This document shows positions 9,292-19,348 of a stretch of DNA of 29,715 nt, in pieces (position 1 is the stretch's first letter; every line of letters begins with the position of its first letter). Position numbers and translations under genes: made by a program. Source of the DNA: Polytrichum commune (Eukaryota; Streptophyta; Polytrichopsida; Polytrichales; Polytrichaceae); NCBI GenBank assembly GCA_950295325.1, contig CATNTY010000053.1, forward strand, positions 1 to 29,715, written 5' to 3'. A model generated the notes under the pieces. That model was not told the origin of the DNA, did no database searches, and was given only the letters and a program-made list of their open reading frames with translations.

Positions 9292-9630
9292 CTAGTGAAG
9301 AATCTTGCCCATGACAATGGTACAAAGGGCAATAAAACAAAATGCCAAAAGTCCATATTTGTCTTTGTTTGATTTGCGTTTGACCTCTTGGAGTTGTGAT
9401 TTGCGCAACTTCAACTCTGTGTATGTCAATTCCACGTCCATTGCACGTCGACGCACTTTTGCCTTCCAAGCATCTTCTTCGTCCAAGTTTTCACAAGCTG
9501 ATTCAATCTCTAGAGCACATTCACGTGCCTTAGCCTTTAATTCTTCTAATTCGCGCTCCTTTGCTTGTTGACACAAGTCTAGTGCACATTGTGCACATGA
9601 GGACCTCGCCCTTCCAGTATGGCAACCCAT
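9292..9630 (-). CDS. Small cysteine-rich coiled-coil protein with C-terminal membrane segment, copy A
   Basis: The predicted protein has 112 residues; I do not recognise the family. Residues 3-20 hold Cys at 3, 12, 15 and 20, including a CxxC pair. Residues 21-87 are highly charged and helix-favouring (KERELEELKAKA, then ELKLRKSQLQEVKRK), suiting a coiled coil. Residues 92-109 (YGLLAFCFIALC, then TIVMG) form one hydrophobic segment at the C-terminus, as in tail-anchored proteins. The ATG lies in a CCATGG context, about 50 bp below a TATAAAAT box. The frame is intact in both copies, with about 15 differences in 339 bases, roughly 9 silent. Copy A stops at TAG where copy B has TGG and runs six residues further. 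Confidence 0.7.
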   Translation of the reverse strand: MGCHTGRARSSCAQCALDLCQQAKERELEELKAKARECALEIESACENLDEEDAWKAKVRRRAMDVELTYTELKLRKSQLQEVKRKSNKDKYGLLAFCFIALCTIVMGKILH

Positions 9631-9678
9631 GGTATACTTATTTTCTTTCTCTCAACAAATTTATGCAAAGTCCTCTAG

Positions 9679-9686
9679 ATTTTATA
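9679..9686 (-). promoter_or_regulatory. TATA box for the small membrane-protein gene, copy A
   Basis: TATAAAAT on the minus strand, ending about 49 bases before the ATG. Conserved in copy B at 24593-24600. The implied leader is only about 20 bases. Confidence 0.45.
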
Positions 9687-10172
9687 GAATATGTGGACCA
9701 AAACTTGTCAATGACAAATTTCACCGATATCTTTGCGACCTCAACAATTAGAATGATCAGAGAAGTAAACAAGTTGGGAAATCAAATTAAAGTTCATCAT
9801 CATTGCAAAAGTACTAATTTATATATATATGTAACAAAAGTAAAAGTAGAGAACACCGTTTAGAAAAGTAAAGTAAAAGCACAAAAAGAAGAGGTAATTA
9901 TGTTGGTAATATTGGTAATGTTCCAGTTTTCAACTTCCTTTCATTTTTAGCTTTTAATTTCTTTCTCATTTACAAGATTTGAATTATAAATACTTTTCAA
10001 CTAATTTACATTTAAACATCGTCTGGTCATAACATTATTCAACAAATAACTGAACTTCCATTGCCTAAATTCGACAACATATGTAAAATAGATGTAAATG
10101 AGAAGGATGGAGGTATTTGTGCCATGCAGGGGTGCTTCTAACGTTGGTCATTAGCTACATTGTTTTGTTTAA
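9687..10172. other. Upstream flank of the small gene, copy A
   Basis: AT-rich and shared with copy B with moderate divergence. A plus-strand frame overlapping the small gene and reaching 9863 is not conserved past its first part, so I do not call it. Confidence 0.45.
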
Positions 10173-10359
10173 TTATTGTGGGTTATCATTTGAAGTTACG
10201 TGTTGCTATAATGTTTTACCAACATTATCGTTTTTTACCAACTAAGTTATATCATATTCTTCGGTGTGCATATTAACTACTTATGTTACTTGGGTTTCAA
10301 TTGATACTCTTAGTAGAAATTTACAGCAATGTGTAACTTCCAATGTTCACCCACACTAA
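10173..10359. mobile_element. 187 bp MITE, family member 1, at the right end of copy A
   Basis: The ends are TTATTGTGGG and CCCACACTAA, with longer subterminal inverted similarity (ATCATTTGAAGTTACGTGTTGCTATAA against TTACAGCAATGTGTAACTTCCAATG). It is the partner of 25083-25269, also 187 bp, and related to 25341-25532. It has no coding capacity. Confidence 0.7.
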
Positions 10360-10425
10360 TTAGAGAAAACAATGTAGTTATGGTGTAGCACAGCTAGAAG
10401 TTTGCATCCTAGCATGGTCTCTACT

Positions 10426-13348
10426 CTCGAGGAAATGTAGTTCTACTTCTCCGCTGTCCAGTCAGAAGGATTCATGCAAGACAAGAGAGTCGTGCCGATC
10501 CTTGTCATTTTCGAGAGCTTTAGGATTGCAATTGTTATGTGTTGTTTTGTAATGCAACGATGTGATCACATATATTTCCGTTATAGGTGTCATTTCTCGT
10601 CAGAGTTCGTTTACTCTTAGACCCGCTTGTGGAAATTCTCTTCTGCTCAGATCAGGCCAGGTCAAAAAGAGATAGGAAATCTGATGAAACATCTTGGGAA
10701 ATTCTTTTGTCGTGGTCTTGTATATGGGATATTCTTAAAGGTGGCTGAAACCCAAGACCTTAACCAGGTTCCCTTGAACTCCAAGGTTAACCCACCCTAA
10801 AGCTGGGATAGTGCTCAGAGGGTGACCCTTTTAGTACATATTTTCCGGTGCACCGTATCACTATGGTCCACGCAATCATAGTGGAGTATATGGGTGAACT
10901 GGATATTTTCAAGCAACCATGTGAGAACTTGAGGGCTTGCCTTTGGGGCAGATCCACCAGTCCCCACCCGTTCAGGGGTTCACCTTTGAAACAAGGCAGT
11001 AGTCTTTGAGAGCCCCTCTTGTAATGCCCATTTAGGGATTATATTGAGACTTCGACCACCTCGAAGGCGACGTAACATCATAATCCACATTGGTGGCAAC
11101 ACCAGAGGCACCTCCCCTCTCTTTCCTAGGGTTTTTTACTTTTAATTTGTTAACTTTAAGGTTGTGTGAACTAAATTGATTACATGATATATGTGTACTA
11201 GGATGCTGATTGCGGACGGACGTGGAGAGAGCAGCAAATGCTCTTGAAAGAGCTGCGAAAACCGACAAAGCCACCATGGCTACACGGATTATTACATGGA
11301 TTATGACTAGACGGCTCATTGCAGAGGCCACAAGGTCCATGCAGGCCGCTGAAAGGGGTCGGACTCCAGATGGAGACGCAAACACAGCTCTAAGTGAACC
11401 GAAACTCATGGCGTCCATAAAGACGTCACCGCGCCCGAAAAGCTCGGACGTCAAGGAGGACGAAGAAATTTCGGCTTAATTTGTCGATCAGTAGTGACTT
11501 TCACAGGCGCATTTGGCCTAGCAGCGACGACAGTGGTGGAGTGTACGCACCCGATTCCACTTCGGGTCGGCGACTTGCGGTCTGGTAACCTGGAGCTGCG
11601 CATGAGAGCTCTGAAGGAAAAACATTCAGAACGTGAGAAGTGGGTCTGTAGGAGGTTTGGCTCAAGTCTCCTTGATTTGAGAAGAAACACAAAACCCACA
11701 TTTAAAGCATCCACCTGCATTCAAGAACATGATCAGACCGGCAAAGCAGAACCTTACCTAAGTGGTAGAGGAGAGCCTGCCGAGCAAGGATGGACAAGGG
11801 TTTCCACTACATAGTAGCAGTAGTAGGAGCGGCAAGAAGAAGTGAGTTCGAGGGCGCCTAGTTAGCACTGAGAAGGAGAACAGGACTTGACTGATTTGGT
11901 GATAAGAGCTATCACCCATTGTACAATCGATTGGGATTTGAAACCATAGGTCGGACGATTCTTGTAGTGTCATTGTCCAAGATGGATAATTTTATCTTGG
12001 AATGCAGCAGCAGGTTAGTTGCAAATGTATGGAGGCATCGGATAGGAAATATATTGGGAAAGGGTTGCTTCTCCACTGTTTGGTTCTGTCTCATGCTCGT
12101 GGCGGTTGAGAAGATTTGAGGTATGAAGATTTCAATGTGTTTCTGTCAAGTTCCAGGTCATATCTACATAAACAGCATAAACAGGTATTTAGAAGACATG
12201 TCATCTTCCAAGTAAGGTCAATGACCCAAATAGATGTGCGTTCATAACCGATTTCTCATCCAAGAGCAGAAAGGTTATTATTATAACTCATCACAATGAT
12301 CCATCCATGAAGACATGACATCATACATATTCTTTTGATGGATATATGGCAATGATTGTATATGAGAATGGACAACAACATATGTCTCACGGTGAGATTT
12401 GAGTTTTAATGAACACATTTAAAAATGCTAATGTGGTCATTAAAGAATCTTCACATTATCATCTTGAAGAGTTTACATCTCTGCTTTTAGTCCCAAATTT
12501 TAAAATATAATCCCTATAATTCACAGCTACTACCCATTTGAGACAATTTCCAAGCCCATCCCACGACCAAATGTCTGGAGTTGAAATTCCCTTCAATATA
12601 CCTTAAAACGTGAAGTGTTCACACATAGTATCAGTACTCATCAATACTGTAGTGTGTACTTTGAAACAATGACTGCACAATTCTCAGTGCCCTCATACTA
12701 CATTCTCCTGGGTTTTGAGGATATTTTGCAATCATACCATAGTCGAGTTCCGGGCCATGTAGGACCACTTGTCAATCAATCAGCGGCTTTCATGGCATTC
12801 ATGATCTGTTGGCAAGTTACACGATCACCGTTATCATGTCCACTGCAAGATAATAAAAGTGAAAGCGAGCGTGTCCAGGTAAGGTCGTTTGATCATCAGC
12901 ACATGGACGACACAGCCTGCTCTTGTTCAAACAACTGAGACTTTGAGTAGGGTTGTCAACACCAGGCGTGCGCACTAAAGATAGGAGACACCATAAATCT
13001 GAAGTTTCTTCACTGATGTCTTTCAGTATTCGTCAAAGGCATTCACTGCGGGATCACACCCGTATCAACTATTTAATGCTGAGTCATGCTAAGGATGTAT
13101 CCCATGCCCGAGCCTAAGGATGACATACTTGCATTCTCCTGTTTAAAGTCATAATGGAGTTCAGGGAGGACAAACAAGACTTCACATGTAGCACACGACA
13201 TCAATCTCATCGCCACAGCAGTGCGAGAACTGCGATAAGGTTCCATTGACTTTTCTGAAAATAGATATATATGAACATTTGCTCAAAATCATTGACAAAA
13301 CAATCTCTTCATTACATTGCGGTTTATGTCACATTTTACACGTCAATT
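10426..13348. other. Spacer left of psaE: no supported gene, probable transposon debris
   Basis: This stretch is not matched elsewhere in the window. Overlapping open frames occur on both strands near 11030-11810, but none has a recognisable domain. The plus frame from the ATG at 11275 has a strong start context (GCCACCATGG) and 67 codons, but no further support. The last ~100 bases are the AT-rich 3' flank of psaE. Confidence 0.5.
11021..11915 (+). mobile_element. Possible remnant of a Ty3-type LTR retrotransposon (LTR start and primer-binding-like site)
   Basis: TGTAATGCCC near 11021 resembles the usual start of plant Ty3/gypsy LTRs. About 870 bp further, TTGGTGATAAGAGCTATC near 11896 resembles a decayed tRNA-Met primer-binding site. 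I cannot find a matching LTR end or any gag or reverse transcriptase motif. Both signals could be chance. Confidence 0.2.
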
Positions 13349-14558
13349 TCAGAGTTCCACAAGCTCGTCGGGGGCGTAGTTGTTTGTGGAAATACCGGCG
13401 TAGTTCACTTTGTCGAACCTCACCACCACGGGATATCTGACTCCGGCGACCTGTTCCATCACGACATGCAGAAACTTAGCGTAGAGAAACCTTCAACTCT
13501 ATCACTACTAGTGAGCCGTGAAAGAAAGAGTGTGTATATCACAAAAGACCCGAGGCAGGGAAATGGCAATGTCAGCTCATACTTTCAGCAGATAGAGAAC
13601 TTTGAGCAAAGCACCAGACACTGCGTCGAATTGGTTACTAATATTGATTCTCTCAGAATTCTCCGCCGCTTCAGCTTCTTCTATGCACGAAGAACGGTCA
13701 TCGAAATATGCTATCTCTCTGCAGCTTTCCCTCGCTGGAATGACGCACGACAAGAATGAGGGAGATCACAGAAGAGACTTTCGTGCTATATGAAAGACTT
13801 GTTCTCGACATCGCTGCTGCACTACGAGAAGACTACAGATTCCGAATGCAGTCCACTGTTTACTTAGCCTTCGTGCTCAAGACAATGTAGTAACATAAGA
13901 GACCAGAATTGTAGAGCCGGAGTAGGTATTTACAAATTCATCATGCAGAGACCGAATTCAAAGACCGTCAGAAAGAGGGAGAGAAAGAGCTATCTCTCTC
14001 TCTGGCTTTCTATAGCTGGAATGGCTAATGAACAAGGATGGAAGAAATCACACAAGAGATCCATGCTGTATGAGAGACTCAAGGTCGACATTGACGCCAC
14101 ACTACGAAGAGACTACAAATGCAGAATACACTAAATTAATTACATAGCCTTCGTACACACAGCCATCGTACACAAGGCAATGCATTGACACAAGAGACCA
14201 GAATTTTGGAGCGAGGGCAGTAAACAGAGACTGAATTCAAAACCGTGAGAGAAAGAGCGGTCACCTGGTCGACGGCGACGACCTTGCCGGTGTCATTGTA
14301 CCAGTAGCTCTCGCGCCTCAGGATCTTGACGGTGGAGCCCCTCTTAGGTCCCACAGGAGCGGGCTTGGCCTTCTCCTCCACAGCAGCTGGTGCGGCGGCC
14401 GCGTCCTCAGCTCTGATTGACAGCCTCACAACATTCCTGGCGGGGGCGACTCTGCACTCCACCTTGGTGGAGAAGAAACTGCTCTTCACTGAGCCAACGA
14501 CGCCGGAGGTCGATGCGAGCGCCGCGGAGCAGGAGGTAGCTGCAGCTGCGGCCGCCAT
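13349..14558 (-). CDS. psaE: Photosystem I reaction center subunit IV, plastid precursor (PsaE)
   Basis: PsaE is a small stromal-side subunit of photosystem I that helps ferredoxin docking and cyclic electron flow. I read exon 1 at 14265-14558 (98 codons from ATG), an intron at 13451-14264 (814 bp, GT-AG, phase 0) and exon 2 at 13349-13450 (33 codons plus stop), giving 131 residues. Residues 1 to about 50 are Ala/Ser-rich with a Val-Arg-Leu-Ser-Ile-Arg-Ala end, a typical chloroplast transit peptide. The mature part has an Ala/Pro/Glu-rich arm, then the family core [40 protein letters not shown] and STNNYA. The four residues VAGV at the junction align in length with DPKT of Arabidopsis, which supports the splice choice. 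The upstream in-frame ATG at 14807 would put about 83 non-conserved residues before the transit peptide, so I reject it. Confidence 0.97.
13709..14262 (-). repeat. Tandem repeat (~280-294 bp x 2) inside the psaE intron
   Basis: Units at about 13709-13992 and 13993-14262 share GCTATCTCTCT, GCTGGAATG, GAGAGACT-like, CTACGA, AAGAGACTACAAATGCAGAA-like, TAGCCTTCGT, AAGAGACCAGAATT, GACCGAATTCAAA-like and GAGAAAGAGC. The second unit ends at the 5' splice site, so the donor-proximal intron sequence is itself part of the duplicated unit. Confidence 0.75.
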
Positions 14559-14574
14559 TGCTGCAGGAACGGCA

Positions 14575-14767
14575 GGGGGAGAAGGAGAGGAAGGGGAAAG
14601 GGACGGAAAGGAAGGCGATGAGAGGAGAGGAGAAGGGAGAGAGAGAGCTTGGGGTTTTCTGGTGATGGCGTTGCCGGACTGTGCTGCAAATGGATAACGG
14701 AGCTCACGCACAGCCAAGAGGGAGGGAGACGCTGCCCGGGGAGAAACTTTGGCGTCGGGCAGATAAG
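14575..14767 (-). promoter_or_regulatory. psaE leader and proximal promoter: pyrimidine-rich, I-box-like, no TATA box
   Basis: On the coding strand, 14575-14648 is almost wholly C and T, ending in a CT run just upstream. Such pyrimidine tracts are usual in leaders and core promoters of highly expressed plant genes. I see no TATA box; nuclear photosystem genes of plants are often TATA-less. GATAAG (14762-14767) and GATAA (14693-14697), read on the plus strand, match the light-responsive I-box core. Confidence 0.45.
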
Positions 14768-14807
14768 CGGGCGGGCGTGTGGCGATCGCGCGTGAGAAAG
14801 GGGCCAA

Positions 14808-16650
14808 TTGGGAGGAAGCAGAACATTTGTATGGTGCCCTTTGGATGAGGTTGCAAAGGCTTCAGGCCGCGTTTGCATTGGGCATCTACACTAACTTAAC
14901 ACCTTAACCCGTAAATGCCTGGGCGACCACAAAGTGCCCGATTTCTCTAGTCAAAGGGCCAATTCGTCAATTTTCAAACCTTTCTTTGGAAATACTCCTT
15001 TCACAAGGTGTTTAAGTTAGGTTATGATTACTTTGACCATTGGGATTGAGTAAAAGGTCTAATTTGTACATTCTACATGGTTGAAAAAATTGAGTATGTG
15101 AGTGTTATTTGGTTTATTTCTCCATGTTCTATGACTTCTACTCAACAGATTTACACAAGGAAACTTGTGTTGCATTAGCAAATTGTGATGAAGGATCAAC
15201 AAAATTCGGATTGTTAATTGGACCTTCTTTACTTAAGTTATGGTTATTGAAAGTTTATGTGGGTTGATTCTTTAATAAACCACCTAGGTCCTCTAGTAGC
15301 GTTGACTCTTGATTCTAGAATGGTTAATATGTATAAGCACGTAGTCATCTCTTTTAAACACAGGTCTTGTTGGGTGTTGTTCTTATATCTAACTTAACCC
15401 CACAACACTGAAATATAGGGGTGTGATTGAGATTAAAAAAAACCCAAACAAGGCCCACATACTTTAGACAACTAGTTTGGTGTGGCACTAAAATTGGTGT
15501 AAATTAAGGTAAGCGGCCTTTAAATGGACAATTTTAGTTTTACACCCACTTCTTGTAAAATTGGAGGCATGCAATTTCCTAGTGCAACTTGGTTACCAAC
15601 TCCAAATAGTGTTTGTAGTCATTTTCCTTAGAATTTTAGGAGTTCATATGAATTCCTTGTTCATTGTCAAAGTTTAAAAAAAACAATCGTTGTGATAAAT
15701 GATCATATGGGTAACCCCCCAATTATGTTGATTATTGAGCCTAGAGTGGTTTGAAACACATGTCTTTTTGGTGTCCGCCCTTGGATCCACACCTAATAAT
15801 AGACCACTCAAATTATAGGCCCCTTTGTAAGATGAGCATCCAAATCACTTTCACTTACCTTAAAGGCTTACAACCCTCATTTTGCATTGGGCCACCTACA
15901 CTAACCACCTAAGTTAGTGTGGCATTAAAATTGGTGTTATTTTATATAATTAAGATGGTCTTCGTTACTTATCATGTAGCACCAAGTGTCAAGCGACATC
16001 TTCTTTAGTCATTGTTCAATAATTGCAATCTCGACACATAATGTGGGCCCATGGTGAATAGTGTGTTCCTCACTAAATCATATGTTTAGTGTACTGGTGT
16101 GTAACAAACATTATTCCCACAATTGTTGAAATTCATGTAATCATTTGTGTTGAGGACCCTATTAACACTCAATTCGTTAGCACTTGTACCCTTCACCTCG
16201 TTTATAGGTTAAATCATATATATATATATATGCACACAACCCTCCCCAAGAACGTTCAGATTAATGCAACTCTATGCGTGGATCTACCTATGCATATGTA
16301 AAATTGTCTACAATTCAACATAGACATGTGAAATATCATTGTTTATTTATCGTTAGAATATAGACACATCCAATATATTTTGTATCAAAGAGAATGAAAA
16401 CTTGGGCTTTGCAAGGTTTTGTTAAGATCTACTTATTCTCAGGATGCCTACCTTAAAATGTGTTTAGAATCAAATCATAATCCTCCATTTTGGTGATTGT
16501 CCACAAGTTGGAACTGTCAATGTTTTCTCCAAGCTAGCATGAAGGACAAACACCAAGTCCTTCAAAGAACCTCATGTGGTTGATTTGCAATTATGGCGAC
16601 TGGAAGGCACTCAAGTTGAAATCCTTCTCAACTGTACACCATCTTATGTG
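14808..16650. other. Spacer right of psaE, AT-rich, no gene supported
   Basis: Short phrases recur here: TTGCATTGGGC with CTACACTAAC near 14874 and 15882, and GTGGCA(C/T)TAAAATTGGTGT near 15484 and 15919. AAACAAGGCCC near 15440 resembles MITE ends seen in many plants. These look like ends of decayed elements, but I cannot pair them into whole units. A TA run lies near 16217-16230. Confidence 0.45.
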
Positions 16651-16756
16651 TAACATGGCAGTCTGGATTACGAGAAATGACCACAATATGTGTCAGATCC
16701 AACAATTGAAGGCTAGCCTAAAGACTTAAAGACCTGGTGATTTTTTCCTTAGTTAA

Positions 16757-17094
16757 TAGAGTTATCCTTTAACTCAACCAGAGTTTTAGTAGGGAGTTGG
16801 TTGTTTCGCATGCATAACTTTCCATGTTCGGTAAGTTGTGGGTGCATGCTTGGAGTCAATGTGGAGGTTTGAACGAAGGACATTCCATATTGGTTCATTG
16901 GGTATCAAACTCATTTTGGCATGCTAAGGGACGCCAAAATGAGTTTGGTACCCAACGAACCAATATGAAAGGTCCTTCGGTCAAACCTCCACATTGACTC
17001 CAAGCATGCACCCACAACTTACCGAACATGGAAAGTTATGCATGCGAAACAACCAACTCCCAACTAAAACTCCGGTTGAGTTCAAGGATAACTC
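16757..17094. mobile_element. 338 bp foldback MITE, a near-perfect long hairpin, only in copy B
   Basis: The left arm 16757-16920 pairs with the right arm 16933-17094 across a 12-base loop, with only scattered mismatches. The ends read TAGAGTTATCC and GGATAACTC. TAA flanks both sides (16754-16756 and 17095-17097), and copy A has the unoccupied CTTAGTTAATG at about 85-95. A TA target duplication is an alternative reading. It carries no gene. If transcribed it would fold into one long hairpin, a good source of small RNAs. Confidence 0.92.
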
Positions 17095-17097
17095 TAA

Positions 17098-17807
17098 TGT
17101 GCGTCTATTACTATATAGTGAGTAGGAGAGATGAATGGTTAGGTGCCACAACACTTGGATGCTTTAGAATGGAAGGTTTGCTCCACACCACATCCCATTC
17201 CAGTTTGGCAAACGAAGATGGAGTGATTTCAATTCACAAACAAATTGAGAAACAGATGAATACAGGACGAAGCAGGATATTTAACAAAATTTGAAGTCAT
17301 AATGGACATCGGAAGCACCTTATAAAATTCAACACCAAGTGCAAGCAAGTATTTTTAGACTAGAATCATGTTAATAGCTGTGGGGGTACAGCTGAAAAGT
17401 AATCCTGCTAAATATAGGATTTCACCATTTGCAAGAGGTCTCTTATATATAGCTTTCATCAATATTGCTCAACACCTTCTGTTACTTTGCCACAACACAG
17501 ACTGTCATATCGACCAGTATCTACTCTATAACCAACGCCATTGCACGTTGTAGTCCTCAAAGGAAACTCAATAGGTACAGCAACAGACTGAACAAGGCTA
17601 TATAAATGGCTCCTTCCCCAAAACAGGTGCAATCGACATGTGCAGTAGCAGGATGTGAAAGGATGACCAAGACCACCACAACATTGCAAGCCCCTAGTGA
17701 GCACAGTTGCTGATGAATTCATCAACAGCTACAGAGAAAACTTTGATCTTTCATATCCAGGCTGTAGTAGCACCACGGCACACATCGCAAGCTTGAACAA
17801 CTTCCCA
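17098..17807. other. Left part of copy B, no gene supported
   Basis: Partner of about 93-799, highly similar, with only short open frames. Confidence 0.5.
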
Positions 17808-19348
17808 AGTCACTGCTTCTCTCTTGAAGAGGCAACATACCTTGAGTTTATATGTAAAGCTTTGACTATGAAGCCATGGCACCAGTCATGGTTTGCAACT
17901 TCTACCATGTCCCTGGACATGAGAGTTACTAGAACATTGATAGGTTTGTTACATCAACTCAACCTCTGGGAGAATTGCACGAAACTGGGATTTCACAGAA
18001 AAATTCAAGGTAGACCTCTGTTTGTGGAGAGCCAGTGAAGCAATGGAGAGTAGGCCTACTGAATGTGGTTCCAGCCCTGAGTCACTGCTTTTCCCTCGAG
18101 GAGCCAATATATCTTGAGTTTAAGCACAGAGCTGGGATTATGAAGCCTTCGCATGGTCATGGTGTGCAACCTCTGCGGTGTCTCTGCATAAGAGAGAAAC
18201 CTGTACATGGGATTTTACATCAACCTAACCTCTGGAAGGCTTGAATGGCTTGCATAAGTCTAGGCTTTTACGAAACGATTCAAGGTAGACCTCTGTTTTT
18301 CAGGGAGCAAGTGAAGCAATGGAGAGTAAGGATGAGTTTCCATGTAGTGGTAATAAGGACAAACTCGCCCAAATGTAGATGGAATCTAGTGGGGGCAGGG
18401 TTCATATCTGCCAACTAGCTACTCTCATCTTCTCAAATCCAAGCCCACCTACTAACCTCCTCCTCCAAGTTACCAAGGATGGACCTCCTCCTTCAATGCT
18501 TCGGTGACCAGCACTTGTAGGTTAAAAAGTGCATTAGTGGGCACATGGAAGTCAAGCGGCCCATGTCCACGGCCCTTCACATTCACAAGGCCACCAGAAT
18601 GTGGTTGGTTGGTGGCTTGTGCTTAGGTACATGAGAACACCTCCAACCCACTATTATCTAGAATCTCGTGGCTAGCAGCCTACATGGAAACTCACCCTAA
18701 GCCAACTGATTATGTCTCCTACACTGATTCACTACTTTGGCAACCAAACTGGTTCTCTTCAAAGGCAATATACCTCCAGTTTAAGTGCAAAGCTGGAACA
18801 ATGAAGCCACGGGATTGCTTGGTATGTAACTTTTACAGTGTCTTCCCACATGAGAGTTACTTCGGACATAATAGGTTAGTTACATCAACTCAACCTCTGG
18901 AAGGATTTGAATGGATTGCATGAGACTAGGCTTTTCAGGACCAATGCCAAGGTAGACCTCTGATTGTGAGGAGCAAGTGAAATGATGGAGAGTAAGCCAA
19001 CTGATTGTGTCTCCAACCCTCAGTCACTGCATTTCTCTTGAGGAGCCACTATATCTTGGGTCTAACCGCAAAGCTGGGACTATGAAGACTTGGCACTTCT
19101 ACGGCGTCCCTACACACGAGAGTTACTCGTACATGATATGGGTTTGTTACATCAGCTCAACCTCTGGAAGGATTTGAATGATTTGCACGAGACTAGGATT
19201 TTAACAAAAACTTCAAGGTAGACCTATGTTTGTGAGAAGCAAGTGAAGCACTGGCCAGCTTATTGTGTCTCCTACCCTGAGCGACACTGATGAAATGCTG
19301 TTGCTGAGGCAACATCATTGAGCTTCCAAAGCATACCTCCAGAGAAGC
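17808..19348 (+). repeat. Tandem array of ~260-290 bp units downstream of moaC copy B
   Basis: Unit-for-unit partner of 800-2340, with the same four units plus a partial and the same element in the second unit. The number of units has not changed since the duplication. Confidence 0.85.
18330..18697. mobile_element. Tourist-like MITE, 368 bp, copy B
   Basis: Same borders, length and TAA flanks (18327-18329 and 18698-18700) as the element at 1323-1690. The left terminal repeat has one change (GGATGAG for GGGTGAG). Confidence 0.87.

Larger units (their letters stand above)
1..10425 (+). repeat. Large direct duplication, copy A
   Basis: This stretch aligns collinearly with 16651-25325. The match starts at the first bases of the window, so copy A continues to the left. 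Around moaC the offset is constant at 17008 bp. It shifts only at large indels: +350 at the hairpin element of copy B, -466 at the 455 bp element of copy A, and about -1616 at the block 6803-8418. Similarity ends near 10425, just after a shared 187 bp inverted-repeat element. The moaC coding exons differ by only a few percent, while intergenic parts differ more and carry small indels. That fits an old duplication, not an assembly artefact. Confidence 0.95.

Noticed and set aside
11032-11814. Overlapping frames of 140, 89, 89 and 106 codons on both strands
   Set aside because: There is no recognisable domain and no conserved partner in the window. Mutual overlap on opposite strands makes at most one of them real, and probably none.
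14136-14807. Single long minus-strand frame around psaE read as a 223-residue protein
   Set aside because: It reads through the psaE 5' splice site into the intron and starts about 83 codons upstream of the transit peptide. The two-exon model recovers the full conserved PsaE core.
14326-14878. Other frames over psaE exon 1 (plus 14326-14697, minus 14486-14878)
   Set aside because: They are shadows caused by the GC-rich exon and the pyrimidine-rich leader; the proteins are low-complexity without motifs.
16941-17294. Copy B frame beginning near 17028
   Set aside because: It starts inside the right arm of the hairpin element and continues into noncoding flank, so it was created by the insertion.
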